This document shows, piece by piece, positions 13,557 to 21,168 of a DNA stretch of 25,169 nucleotides. The notes under the pieces are model-generated. The model was given only the letters and a program-made list of their open reading frames with translations, was not told the DNA's origin and did not search any database. The stretch spans positions 1 to 25,169 of the forward strand of contig JBAZNL010000022.1 of the NCBI GenBank assembly GCA_041649275.1, given 5' to 3'. This DNA is from Candidatus Izemoplasmatales bacterium. Lineage in GTDB: Bacteria; Bacillota_I; Bacilli_A; Izemoplasmatales; Hujiaoplasmataceae. A program made the position numbers and the translations under genes. The stretch's first letter is position 1, and every line of letters starts with the position of its first letter.

Positions 13557-15026
13557 CTAGCGTCTGGCGCTGCCGCGGCCGATGAGCTGACCGCGCGAGA
13601 CGGCGTTCACGTCGTCGATGGTGAGCTGGAACGAGATCGGTCGCTTCTCGTAGGCGGCGCGCTCGGCGATCTTGCCCTTGTGGAACTGCTTGATATCGTC
13701 GGTGAAGCCGAGGTTGCCGAACTCGAGGATGCGAATGCATCCCTCGTTGTCGCGGGCGGGAAGGATCTTGCCTGCATTGAACTTCGACGGTGCGAACGGG
13801 ACGTCGACGATGCCCTGCTCGAAGGCCTTCACGACGCCGACGGCGAGGTCGCCCTCGCCGACGACGAGGATCGCCGTCATCAGGCAGTCGACCTCGCGCT
13901 CGATCTGGGCCATCTCGCGGTCGAGGATCGCGCAGTCGGGGAAGGTCTGGTCCTTCAGGAGCGTGCAGACGAACTTCGAGGCCTTGACGCCGAGGCCGTT
14001 GGCCTCCGCGGTCGGGATCCCGATCGATTCGTGCGGCGACTTGGTGATCATCTTCGTCGCCTTCGAGAGCGCGGCGACGGTCGAACTCATCGCGATCAGA
14101 CCGGTCGCCTCCGCCTCGTCGGCGGGGAAGCCGCCCATCCACTGGTGGAAGACGGTGGTGACGACCGTGTCGCGGTAGCCGTACTTATGCAGGTACTTCT
14201 CCGTCTGGCGGAGGAGCGTGCGGATCGCGGCGACGTCCTGGACGACGTTCCCACCCATGCCGTAGCCGACGGAGATGTTCTTCACGCCCTGCTCGGCGGC
14301 GAGGAGCGCCTCGCAGATCGCGACCGTGTTCGAGATCGACGGCGGCACGAGCGTCCCGGTGAGCGGTCCGAACGGTTCGCGGTTGATCGTGATCCCGTGG
14401 TCCTCGTAATAGCCGACGAGGCGGTCGACGTACTGCCAGTTCCGGATCGTCGTCTCGAGCGAGACCGACTTGGCGTAGGGGATGTTGTAGGAGATCCCGC
14501 CGCCCTCGTTGGAGGTCCAGCCCGCGGCGTGGATGATCTCGGCGAGGAGACGCGCGTCGGGCGTTCCGTGACGCGCCTGGACGGGGACGTCGAGGGCCTC
14601 CATGACGGCGCGGCAGCCGGCGACGCCGTGGTTGACGGCGGGGAACCCGTTCAGCATCGCGCGCTTCTGCTCGGCGCTCTCGCGGATCCCGTTCTCGGCC
14701 TCGACGTAGCGGTTCTGGCGGGTATAGGAGTCGATCGTGGTCGGCACGAAGTCGGCGCCGGAGGCCTGCAGGTGGCGGAGGAGCTTCACGTGCTCCTCGA
14801 GCACCGGCACGCCGGCGCGCGGCTGCACGAGGGTGCGGCCGTCGGCCTTCGCGGCCGCGAGCTTCTTGGCGAAGTTCTTCGCATCCGGGACGGATTTCAG
14901 GAAGGCCGTCGCGCGGTCGAGGTCGAGGTCCGGATCGGCTCCGGTCTTCCATCCGGCAAGCACGGTCCTGCGTTCTTCGAGGAACTCCTCGAGGGTCAGC
15001 TTGCGGTTTCTCAGGGTTGTCGTCAT
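13557..15026 (-). CDS. glmE: Glutamate mutase epsilon (large, catalytic) subunit
   Basis: A 489-residue TIM-barrel subunit of adenosylcobalamin-dependent glutamate mutase (EC 5.4.99.1), which interconverts L-glutamate and (2S,3S)-3-methylaspartate. The residues that bind glutamate in the Clostridium cochlearium enzyme have clear counterparts: Arg70 (VQPRAG), Arg103 (SYTRQNRY) and Arg152 (QARHGT) for the arginine claw, and Glu174, Tyr180 and Tyr184 in NEGGGISYNIPYAK. It should therefore be fully active with GlmS. It starts 13 bases after the glmL stop, with AAGGGA eight bases upstream. Also known as MutE. Length is normal. Confidence 0.97.
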   Translation of the reverse strand: MTTTLRNRKLTLEEFLEERRTVLAGWKTGADPDLDLDRATAFLKSVPDAKNFAKKLAAAKADGRTLVQPRAGVPVLEEHVKLLRHLQASGADFVPTTIDSYTRQNRYVEAENGIRESAEQKRAMLNGFPAVNHGVAGCRAVMEALDVPVQARHGTPDARLLAEIIHAAGWTSNEGGGISYNIPYAKSVSLETTIRNWQYVDRLVGYYEDHGITINREPFGPLTGTLVPPSISNTVAICEALLAAEQGVKNISVGYGMGGNVVQDVAAIRTLLRQTEKYLHKYGYRDTVVTTVFHQWMGGFPADEAEATGLIAMSSTVAALSKATKMITKSPHESIGIPTAEANGLGVKASKFVCTLLKDQTFPDCAILDREMAQIEREVDCLMTAILVVGEGDLAVGVVKAFEQGIVDVPFAPSKFNAGKILPARDNEGCIRILEFGNLGFTDDIKQFHKGKIAERAAYEKRPISFQLTIDDVNAVSRGQLIGRGSARR

Positions 15027-15039
15027 GGGGTTGTCCCTT

Positions 15040-16434
15040 CTATTGGAGCGGCTTCATGTGTTTCTTCATGATGCGGAGGGCGGAAAGCGGATCGATCCGG
15101 GCAAAGAGCCCCATCGCCGCGAGGATGTACTCGGAATCGAGGTAGAAGTCGGGGCGGGCGGGGCGGAGTTCCTGGGTGCCGCGGAAGACGGCGCTCGTCT
15201 TCGCGAGGATTTCGCGCGCGAACCGGGAGCGGATGATCGGGCCGCCGGTCCCGATCACGGTCCGAACGTCGGTGAGGTCCTTGCCGGTCTGGTTGTAGGC
15301 CATCCCGATCGGAGTGAAGACCTCCTCCATGCGGCCGGCGTGGCGGCTCATCGCCTTGTACGCGCACATCTCCGCGAGGAGGCGGTCCGCATATTCGTCT
15401 TCCGGCGTCAGGGGCAGGAAGGAGACGTCGGCGAAGCGCTTCTCGGCTTCGGCCTTCAGATCGACGCCGGTGTCGAGGAGGACCATCTTCAGTTCCTCCT
15501 CGGAGAGCGACTGGACGATTCCCGGGGCGCTCCAGCGGACGCCGAGGTCGCCCTCGACGGTGCGCTTCGCGTACGGTTCCTCGAGACCCCGGAGGATCAC
15601 GTCGGAACGCTTCGTCGCGTGGCAGACGGAATACATGTCGGTGGTCGCGCCGCCGATGTCGACGACGCAGAGCTCGCCCATCCCGGGCTCGTTCATGTAG
15701 CCCTTCGACAACAGTTCGCAGGCGGTCAAGACCGCCTCCGGCGTCGGCAGGACGACCTCGTCGATCTCGTCCTCGATCTTCTTGATGCCCTTCGCCTCGA
15801 TGATCCTTTTCAGGAAGATGTCGCGGATCGCGTCGCGGGCGCTCTTCACGTTCAGCTGGTTGATCCGGGGCATGACGTTCTCGGCGACGTGTCCCTCGAG
15901 CCCGTAGGTCTCGAAGAGGGCGAGCACGTCGTCCTGGCAGTCCTTGTTGCCGGCGTAGACGATCGGGATCCGCAGTCCGGCCTCGCCGAGCATCTTCAGG
16001 TTGTAGAGGGCGCATTCGGTGTTCCCGCCGTCGGCGCCGCCGGCGAGCAGGACGATGTCGATCTTCTTGTCGAGGATCTTCTTCACTTCGGCCTTCGTGA
16101 CGTGGTGCGAGAGGACGAGGTCGACCTTCGCGCCGGCGCCGAGGCAGACGCGCTTCGCGGCTTCTACGGTGAGTTCCTCGACGAGTCCGATGGCGGCCAT
16201 CTTGAGGCCGCCGGCGGCGGAGGAGCAGGCGACGATGCGGTCGAAGGCGACCGGACCGCCGAGCCTCTCTTCGAGATCGGCCAGGGCGGCGCGGTACCCG
16301 GTGCGGATGTCGGTCGTCACAGTCGTCGGCCGCATCGCGGTCGCGAGGATGTCCTCGCGCTCGCGGTCGACGGCGACGAGCTTCGTGAACGTCGAACCGA
16401 AATCGATCATCAGGTAGCGGGCCACGTCACTCAC
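15040..16434 (-). CDS. glmL: Glutamate mutase reactivating/chaperone ATPase (GlmL/MutL)
   Basis: A 464-residue ASKHA-fold ATPase of the GlmL/MutL family, found between the two mutase subunit genes in clostridia and thought to reactivate the enzyme by exchanging damaged B12. ATPase motifs visible are DFGSTFTK near residue 10, VVDIGGATTD in the middle and GTGGPII near the C-terminus. The start is GTG at 16434, overlapping glmS by eight bases, with AAGGA five bases upstream; this gives the expected length and N-terminus. A second GTG three codons later is possible, while a far ATG at 16467 would lie deep in glmS. It is unrelated to DNA-repair MutL despite the shared symbol. Confidence 0.94.
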   Translation of the reverse strand: MSDVARYLMIDFGSTFTKLVAVDREREDILATAMRPTTVTTDIRTGYRAALADLEERLGGPVAFDRIVACSSAAGGLKMAAIGLVEELTVEAAKRVCLGAGAKVDLVLSHHVTKAEVKKILDKKIDIVLLAGGADGGNTECALYNLKMLGEAGLRIPIVYAGNKDCQDDVLALFETYGLEGHVAENVMPRINQLNVKSARDAIRDIFLKRIIEAKGIKKIEDEIDEVVLPTPEAVLTACELLSKGYMNEPGMGELCVVDIGGATTDMYSVCHATKRSDVILRGLEEPYAKRTVEGDLGVRWSAPGIVQSLSEEELKMVLLDTGVDLKAEAEKRFADVSFLPLTPEDEYADRLLAEMCAYKAMSRHAGRMEEVFTPIGMAYNQTGKDLTDVRTVIGTGGPIIRSRFAREILAKTSAVFRGTQELRPARPDFYLDSEYILAAMGLFARIDPLSALRIMKKHMKPLQ

Positions 16435-16831
16435 CGAGGTCCTTGCGGATGTCCGCCAGGGCTTCATCGATCGGCGTTCCCGGCGGATAGACGCGGTCGA
16501 ACCCCATCTTCAGGAAGCGCTCGCGGACTTCCGCGAAGTCCTGCTTCCCGACGACGATGTTCCCGCCGACGTAGAGCAGGACGTCGCCGATCCCGGATTC
16601 GACGCACTTCGCGCGCATGCCGCGGCAGTCGATCTCGCCGTGGCCGTAGAGCGAGGAGACGAGGATCAGGGGGGCGTTCGTCTCGATCGCGGCGTGGATG
16701 AAGTCCTCCTGCGAGGACAGCACGCCGATGTTGACGACATTGTATCCGGCGTTCGTGAGGGTATACTCGATGATCTTGTTCCCGACGGCGTGGACGTCCG
16801 CGCCGATGACGCCGATGACGATTGATTTCAT
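16427..16831 (-). CDS. glmS: Glutamate mutase sigma (small, B12-binding) subunit
   Basis: A 134-residue cobalamin-binding subunit of glutamate mutase. It shows the DxHxxG signature (Asp12, His14, Gly17 in GADVHAVG), whose histidine replaces dimethylbenzimidazole as lower cobalt ligand, then NIGVLSSQEDF, LVSSLYGHGEID and the GGNIVVG loop around the nucleotide tail. The start at 16831 has AGAGG seven bases upstream. It is the first gene of the nine-gene operon glmSLE-mal-citDEFC-citXG and lies about 40 bases from a good promoter, with a cre-like sequence between. The symbol glmS is also used for an unrelated glucosamine synthase; mutS is another name for this subunit. Confidence 0.97.
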   Translation of the reverse strand: MKSIVIGVIGADVHAVGNKIIEYTLTNAGYNVVNIGVLSSQEDFIHAAIETNAPLILVSSLYGHGEIDCRGMRAKCVESGIGDVLLYVGGNIVVGKQDFAEVRERFLKMGFDRVYPPGTPIDEALADIRKDLGE

Positions 16832-16846
16832 GGAAAACCTCTCTGG

Positions 16847-16860
16847 TGTAAGCGTTTGTA
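16847..16860 (+). promoter_or_regulatory. Putative cre (CcpA) site in the glm operon leader
   Basis: TGTAAGCGTTTGTA matches the catabolite-responsive element consensus TGWAANCGNTNWCA at 12 of 14 positions. It lies between the -10 box and the glmS ribosome site, where CcpA would act as a roadblock. No ccpA is in the window. Confidence 0.45.
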
Positions 16861-16872
16861 AGCCCGTGTGTT

Positions 16873-16901
16873 ATTATATCATAATAAAATATCGTATTCA
16901 A
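16873..16901 (-). promoter_or_regulatory. Promoter of the glm-mal-cit operon
   Basis: On the minus strand TTGAAT (16901-16896), a 17-bp spacer and a perfect TATAAT (16878-16873) with extended TG lie 42 bases before glmS. The short leader leaves no room for a cobalamin riboswitch. Confidence 0.8.
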
Positions 16902-16975
16902 TCTCAGCATGACGCTCGGAAACGATTTCCCGGGATCGAATCTTCCTGATAATGGTAAAACTTCTCGTTGTACCG

Positions 16976-17004
16976 TTGACGGACGAAACCGTTCGTGCTA
17001 CGAT
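16976..17004 (+). promoter_or_regulatory. Promoter of the membrane protein gene at 17039
   Basis: TTGACG (16976-16981), a 17-bp spacer and TACGAT (16999-17004) with extended TGC. The region TGCTACGATGGT is repeated at the next promoter downstream. Confidence 0.65.
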
Positions 17005-17038
17005 GGTGTCGATTCCATTCACGATTGAGGTGAGTTCC

Positions 17039-17896
17039 ATGATCCGCAAGACGCTGCTTGTCTTCACGTTCCTGCTGTTGCTTCTTCCCGCGCTTCCCAT
17101 CGTCGCCGCCGACATGGGACCGAAGCCGACCGCGACCTGGGAAATCGTCGGAATCGATCCCGCCGCTTCCGGGCTGATGTTCCGTACGGACGACGAGGCG
17201 ACGCCCTTCTCTGAAGCGGAGATGGCCGAATACGGTTGGGACCAGGACCCCCTCAAGGTCGCCCTGAACGGCTTCAGGGACCCCGACGGCTACGTCCTGC
17301 TCGGCCTTTACTGGCCGATGATGCACGACGGCATGCCGTTCTTCTACAACGGCTATCCGACTCCCCTCAAGATGGCCGTGATCGACGACGACGGCGACGT
17401 CTACGTCTCCGCGGCCATCGATTACCGGCTCTACCACACCGAACTCGTCTTCGACTTCGCCGGTCACGAACCGTTCGCCGGAACCGGCGTGCCCGTCGCG
17501 TTCGGCACGGCGCGCGAGGTCGTTCCCGTCTTCCGCATCCTCCTCGACTTCCTCGGACGCGTCGTCCTCACGATCGCCCTCGAACTCGGCGTCCTCTGGC
17601 TCTTCCGCTACCGGTCCAAAGCGTCGTATCGAACCGTCGCGATCGTCAACGCATGCACACAGGCGGTCTTGACTGGTTTCATCCTATACGGCTTTTACTG
17701 GTGGGGAGAGTCTTTCGCCGCCCTCTACACGCTCTTCGTCGGCGAACTCGTCGTATTCGCCGGAGAGGCGGTTCTCTTCGCAATGATCCTGAGGGAGAAG
17801 AAAGGGTGGATCGGCGCGCTGTACGCCCTTGCGGCGAACGCCCTATCCTTCGGCGCATCGCTCCTCGTCATCCTTTTGCCAGCCCAGATGCTTTGA
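17039..17896 (+). CDS. Membrane protein with signal peptide and four C-terminal helices, function unknown
   Basis: A 285-residue protein. Residues 1-24 are a signal peptide ending in VAADMG. Residues 25 to about 160 form an exported domain rich in Asp, Tyr and Trp without a motif that I recognise. The C-terminal third holds four hydrophobic helices at about 165-189, 200-220, 228-251 and 258-281, with basic loops (FRYRSK, LREKKG). The start at 17039 has GAGGTGA nine bases upstream; the frame is open earlier but without signal-like sequence. It has its own promoter and terminator, and precedes the lipoprotein-ABC operon, whose promoter carries the same core. A sensing or accessory role for that transporter is possible but only inference. 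Confidence 0.72.
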   Translation: MIRKTLLVFTFLLLLLPALPIVAADMGPKPTATWEIVGIDPAASGLMFRTDDEATPFSEAEMAEYGWDQDPLKVALNGFRDPDGYVLLGLYWPMMHDGMPFFYNGYPTPLKMAVIDDDGDVYVSAAIDYRLYHTELVFDFAGHEPFAGTGVPVAFGTAREVVPVFRILLDFLGRVVLTIALELGVLWLFRYRSKASYRTVAIVNACTQAVLTGFILYGFYWWGESFAALYTLFVGELVVFAGEAVLFAMILREKKGWIGALYALAANALSFGASLLVILLPAQML

Positions 17897-17903
17897 CGGA
17901 TCG

Positions 17904-17937
17904 CGCGCTCCTTTATGGGAGCGCGTTTCGTTTCTTT
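17904..17937 (+). terminator. Terminator after the membrane protein gene
   Basis: An 8-bp GC stem (17904-17911 with 17918-17925) is followed by TTTCGTTTCTTT. It lies seven bases past the stop. Confidence 0.8.
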
Positions 17938-17997
17938 CATCGACGAATCGCCGGGCGCGCGCAGTCGGAAAACAATCGTCATCTTCGGCGGGCAGCA

Positions 17998-18026
17998 TTG
18001 ACATTATCGCGACCGGGTGCTACGAT
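17998..18026 (+). promoter_or_regulatory. Promoter of the lipoprotein-ABC operon
   Basis: A perfect TTGACA (17998-18003), a 17-bp spacer and TACGAT (18021-18026) with extended TGC. It shares spacer length, -10 and flanking bases with the promoter at 16976-17004. Confidence 0.7.
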
Positions 18027-18060
18027 GGTCTCGAACGTCAGGAAAGGGGAGGGACCGCGC

Positions 18061-18738
18061 ATGGGACATATAGGACGAAAGACGACGGCGATCTTCCTCT
18101 TGCTCGCGACGCTCGCGAACCTTTGCGGATGCGACCCCCGAAACGAGATCCAATACGAGATCGAAATCAATGGCTGCAGCGACGACGTGATGGGCAACGT
18201 CCTCTTCCTATACCCGCACAAGCAGACGACGACGGGCTTCGCGCTGGAGGATGGTCCCGAGACGGTGTTCGCGTATCTCGAGGGGACGGTGCGCTTCCTC
18301 GAACGCGCCGCGGGCGAGACGGTCGCCGAAGACGTCGTCTACCTCTCGACCGCCTGCGGGAATTATGCAATCTTCCATCGCGGCGAGATCGAAGCGTACC
18401 CGGGATGGCCGGTATATGACATCCGCAAGGCAGAACTCGGGTACTTCGAGCGCACGGTCGGATCGTGGGCGCAGCGGATCGCGGAGATCCCGTTTCCGAT
18501 CCACCTGCTTCCCCGGGAGACGTTGGACATGGCGATGTCGATCATGGATGACGAAACCGTCCTGCCGGTCGCGTACGACGCGATCCTCGACTACCCCGAC
18601 CTGATCGGCGACGGAATCGTCGATGCGGAGGCGGGCACCATCACTTACGCCGGCTCGGACACGGACGGGTTCTCGATCGTGATCCGCGATCTGGGCGACG
18701 GCACCGTACGGGTCGACAAGACGGAGGACGACGCATGA
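18061..18738 (+). CDS. Putative lipoprotein of an ABC transporter operon
   Basis: A 225-residue exported protein. The N-terminus has a basic start and hydrophobic core ending in LCGC at about 21-24, a plausible lipobox with Cys24 lipidated. The mature part is acidic, with a central HRGEIEAYPGWPVYDI region and a C-terminal beta-rich stretch (SDTDGFSIVIRDLGDGTVRV). I recognise no family. The start at 18061 has AGGGGAGGG upstream. Its stop overlaps the ATP-binding gene by four bases (ATGA), so it belongs to the same operon and is probably the extracellular partner of the ABC system, though it does not look like a classical solute-binding protein. Confidence 0.75.
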   Translation: MGHIGRKTTAIFLLLATLANLCGCDPRNEIQYEIEINGCSDDVMGNVLFLYPHKQTTTGFALEDGPETVFAYLEGTVRFLERAAGETVAEDVVYLSTACGNYAIFHRGEIEAYPGWPVYDIRKAELGYFERTVGSWAQRIAEIPFPIHLLPRETLDMAMSIMDDETVLPVAYDAILDYPDLIGDGIVDAEAGTITYAGSDTDGFSIVIRDLGDGTVRVDKTEDDA

Positions 18739-19445
18739 ACCTGCTGGAACTGAAGGACGTCTGGAAACTGTACGGGGAGAAGACCGCGCTGTCGGAAGTC
18801 ACCCTCTCGATCGAAGAAGGCGAAATCGTCGGCCTGCTCGGACTCAACGGCGCCGGCAAGTCGACACTCATGAAGATCGTCGCCGGGCTCGCGCCCCTCT
18901 CCCGGGGAAGCGCGCGCGTCGGCGGTTTCGACGTCGAGCAGGAACACGGGCGCGCCGCCCGGCTCGTCGGCGCGATGATCGAAACGCCGGCGTTCCATCA
19001 GGAACTCACCGGGTGGCAGAACATGATTCTCACCGGCCTCGTGATCCCGGACGTCTCGAAGAAGGACATGCTCGCGGCGATCGAGACCGTCGGCCTCGAG
19101 GACCAGTTCGGCTTCGCGGTCAAGAAGTATTCCGTCGGGATGAAGCAACGGCTCCATTTCGCCCGGGCGATCCTCGGACATCCGCGGCTTCTGCTCCTCG
19201 ACGAACCGCTGTCCGGCATCGACCCGATCGCGGCAAAGCGGATCCGCGACGCGATCATCGCGTTCGCGGCGTCCGGCGGCGCGGCCGTCGTCTCGAGCCA
19301 CGTCCTCGCCGAGATCGAGCATTTCTGCACGCGGATCGTGATCATCGACCGCGGTCAGATCGTCCTCGACCGACCGCGCGCGGAAGTCGAGAACCTCGAG
19401 GCCCTCTTCCTCGATGTCGTGACCGGAGGAGGGAAGGCGCAATGA
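18735..19445 (+). CDS. ABC transporter ATP-binding protein
   Basis: A 236-residue ABC ATPase of the multidrug/bacitracin (BcrA/CcmA-like) group. It has Walker A GLNGAGKST (36-44), the signature as YSVGMKQR (132-139) in place of LSGGQ, Walker B LLLLDEP (152-158) and the switch His189 in SSH. The YS(L/V)GMKQR signature is typical of exporters for lantibiotics, bacitracin or related peptides and of ABC-2 systems in general. It is coupled to both neighbours by ATGA overlaps. With the permease it forms an ABC-2 exporter whose substrate is unknown; self-protection or envelope export is possible. Confidence 0.93.
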   Translation: MNLLELKDVWKLYGEKTALSEVTLSIEEGEIVGLLGLNGAGKSTLMKIVAGLAPLSRGSARVGGFDVEQEHGRAARLVGAMIETPAFHQELTGWQNMILTGLVIPDVSKKDMLAAIETVGLEDQFGFAVKKYSVGMKQRLHFARAILGHPRLLLLDEPLSGIDPIAAKRIRDAIIAFAASGGAAVVSSHVLAEIEHFCTRIVIIDRGQIVLDRPRAEVENLEALFLDVVTGGGKAQ

Positions 19446-20491
19446 AAGACATCCTTTCCGTCTTCCGCTACGAACGCTACCGCACCACGAGGAACATCGT
19501 CCGGATGCTCTCCGTGGTCCTGGTCCTGATGACTTTCTTCGGTTTCTCGTGGGGTCTGTACGACATGTACTACCGCGACTTCTACAGCACTCCCCGGCCC
19601 GACCCGGCGATCACGGAGATCAGCCCGGAACAGCGCGCCGACCTCGCCGAAGAGTACGCGGACCGGATCGCGGCCCTCGACCAGCTCGTACTCCAGGCCG
19701 AGATGGTCGGCGCCCCCGACCGGGTCCTCAAGGTCTACGAACGCGAGCGCGCCGAACTCCGCTTCTATCTCGAGACCGGCACGGTCGAATATGACTTCCT
19801 GCAGGCCGACGACATCCTCGACCCGACCCAGGGCGTGAACGGCGGAAGCTTCGCGTTCTCGATCCTGGTGGCGCTCCGCTACCTGCTCTACGTCTATGCC
19901 ATCTTCCTCGGCGCGTCGTCGTTCTCCGCAGAGCATCGTTCCGGAACGATGCGCACGCTCGTCGCCTCGCCGATCAGTCGTCGCGACATCATCCTCGGGA
20001 AGTTCCTCTACCTCGCCTTCGAGACCGCCGCGACCGTGTTCTTGGCGGCCGCTGTCGCCGTCGGCGTGAGCGCCCTCTACGGCATCGAGGCCCCGCCGAT
20101 TCTGGCCCGGACCGCGACGTCCTTCCGGGAGACCACCGCCTTCGCCCTGGTGCTTGTCCGCTTCTTCTCGACCTGGGTGGGGATGGTCTTCCTCGCGGCG
20201 CTCGCCGCGACCGTCGGGATCGTCCTCCGCTCCTCCGTCGCCGGCCTTGCGATTCCGGCCGGCTTCCTGATGGTGTCCTACGGGATCTTCGCCTCGATCG
20301 TGATGGGGGACTATTCGTTCAACCGCACGATCGACCCCGAACGGCTCGCCTCGGGCTTTCCGGTGATCGCCCTCGACCTCCACCTGCAGGGCTGGAACCT
20401 CGACTTCACGGTCGCCGTCCTGCTCCATCTCGCGATGGCCGCAGGCCTGCTCTGGATCTCGCACATCGCCTTCAGGCGCCAGAACATCTGA
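19442..20491 (+). CDS. ABC-2 type transporter permease
   Basis: A 349-residue membrane protein. One helix lies near the N-terminus (about 21-41) followed by a large extracytoplasmic loop (about 42-130, charged, with a helical DRIAALDQLVLQAEM stretch). Then come about five helices starting near 134, and the ABC-2 hallmark EHRSGTMRTLVASPISRRDIILGKFL after the second helix. The last helix ends in FRRQNI. It partners the ATPase encoded immediately upstream with a four-base overlap. Topology fits ABC-2 permeases such as the NatB/BcrB type. The operon ends at a strong terminator facing the hut operon. Confidence 0.9.
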   Translation: MKDILSVFRYERYRTTRNIVRMLSVVLVLMTFFGFSWGLYDMYYRDFYSTPRPDPAITEISPEQRADLAEEYADRIAALDQLVLQAEMVGAPDRVLKVYERERAELRFYLETGTVEYDFLQADDILDPTQGVNGGSFAFSILVALRYLLYVYAIFLGASSFSAEHRSGTMRTLVASPISRRDIILGKFLYLAFETAATVFLAAAVAVGVSALYGIEAPPILARTATSFRETTAFALVLVRFFSTWVGMVFLAALAATVGIVLRSSVAGLAIPAGFLMVSYGIFASIVMGDYSFNRTIDPERLASGFPVIALDLHLQGWNLDFTVAVLLHLAMAAGLLWISHIAFRRQNI

Positions 20492-20498
20492 TCTTAAC

Positions 20499-20531
20499 AA
20501 GAACGTCGTCCCGATCGGACGACGTTCTTTT
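20499..20531. terminator. Bidirectional terminator between ABC and hut operons
   Basis: A perfect 13-bp stem (20499-20511 with 20517-20529) with a five-base loop has a T run on the plus strand (from 20528). On the minus strand the tail is weaker (TTGTTAAG). It serves the ABC operon and probably also the hut operon. Confidence 0.85.
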
Positions 20532-21164
20532 CTACTGCTTCCGGATCTCGGCGACGATCCGCTCGGCCTCGGCGCGCATGGCAAGATACCCCAGGACGCG
20601 TTCGCGATACCCGTTCTTCTCCTCCTCGTCGGACAGGCCGGCGAGGTTGATCTCGACGTTCATCGCCGCCCCTGCGAGGCCCGCGGACAGAAGCATCGCG
20701 GCGCTGCCGAGGTCGGAGATGCAGGAGCGGTTGGCGAAGGCGAGGACGGTGTCGAGCCGGCCGATCGCCTCGGCACACAGTTCGGCGGTCCGCATCGGCA
20801 CCGCGATCGCGCCGCGGAGGCCTTCCTCGACGGCGCGCCTGCGCGCCTCGAGTTCCGCTTCCGTGCCCTTCGGGAGCCTGTAGGCCGCCATCACCGCGTC
20901 GAAGCTTTTCGCATCCTCGTCGACGAGCGCCGTCAGCCGTTCCCGGGTCGCCTCGCACGCGGCCGTCGCGCCGATGAAGCGGGCGCGGTCGGCGTCGGGC
21001 AGGGCGAGGAACCTCTTCTTCCCGACGGTCAGCTTCCCGACCATGCAGACGAGGGCGGCGCCCATCGCCGCCGCGAGCGCCGACGCCGATCCGCCGCCGG
21101 GGGCGGGGGAATCGGAGGCGAGTTCGTTGAGGAAATCCCTCACGTTCCGTTCGATCAGTTCCAT
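20532..21164 (-). CDS. fchA: Formimidoyltetrahydrofolate cyclodeaminase
   Basis: A 210-residue FTCD-C family protein that converts 5-formimino-tetrahydrofolate to 5,10-methenyl-tetrahydrofolate and ammonia. The family's N-terminal loop SPAPGGGSASA is present at about 19-29, and NRSCISDLGSAAML near 145 matches the conserved N-x-x-x-x-SDLG region. The length fits the stand-alone bacterial cyclodeaminase rather than the fused animal enzyme. It starts four bases after the hutI stop, with GGGAG upstream, and is the last gene of the hut operon. It works directly on the product of FtcD and saves the one-carbon unit of histidine. Confidence 0.94.
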   Translation of the reverse strand: MELIERNVRDFLNELASDSPAPGGGSASALAAAMGAALVCMVGKLTVGKKRFLALPDADRARFIGATAACEATRERLTALVDEDAKSFDAVMAAYRLPKGTEAELEARRRAVEEGLRGAIAVPMRTAELCAEAIGRLDTVLAFANRSCISDLGSAAMLLSAGLAGAAMNVEINLAGLSDEEEKNGYRERVLGYLAMRAEAERIVAEIRKQ

Positions 21165-21168
21165 GCGA

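Noticed and set aside
15040..16831. DNA mismatch repair genes mutL/mutS
   Set aside because: The symbols are shared, but the proteins are the ASKHA reactivase and the B12-binding subunit of glutamate mutase.
16832..16872. Cobalamin riboswitch ahead of glmS
   Set aside because: The leader from the likely start of transcription to the glmS ATG is only about 35 bases, far too short for a B12 aptamer.
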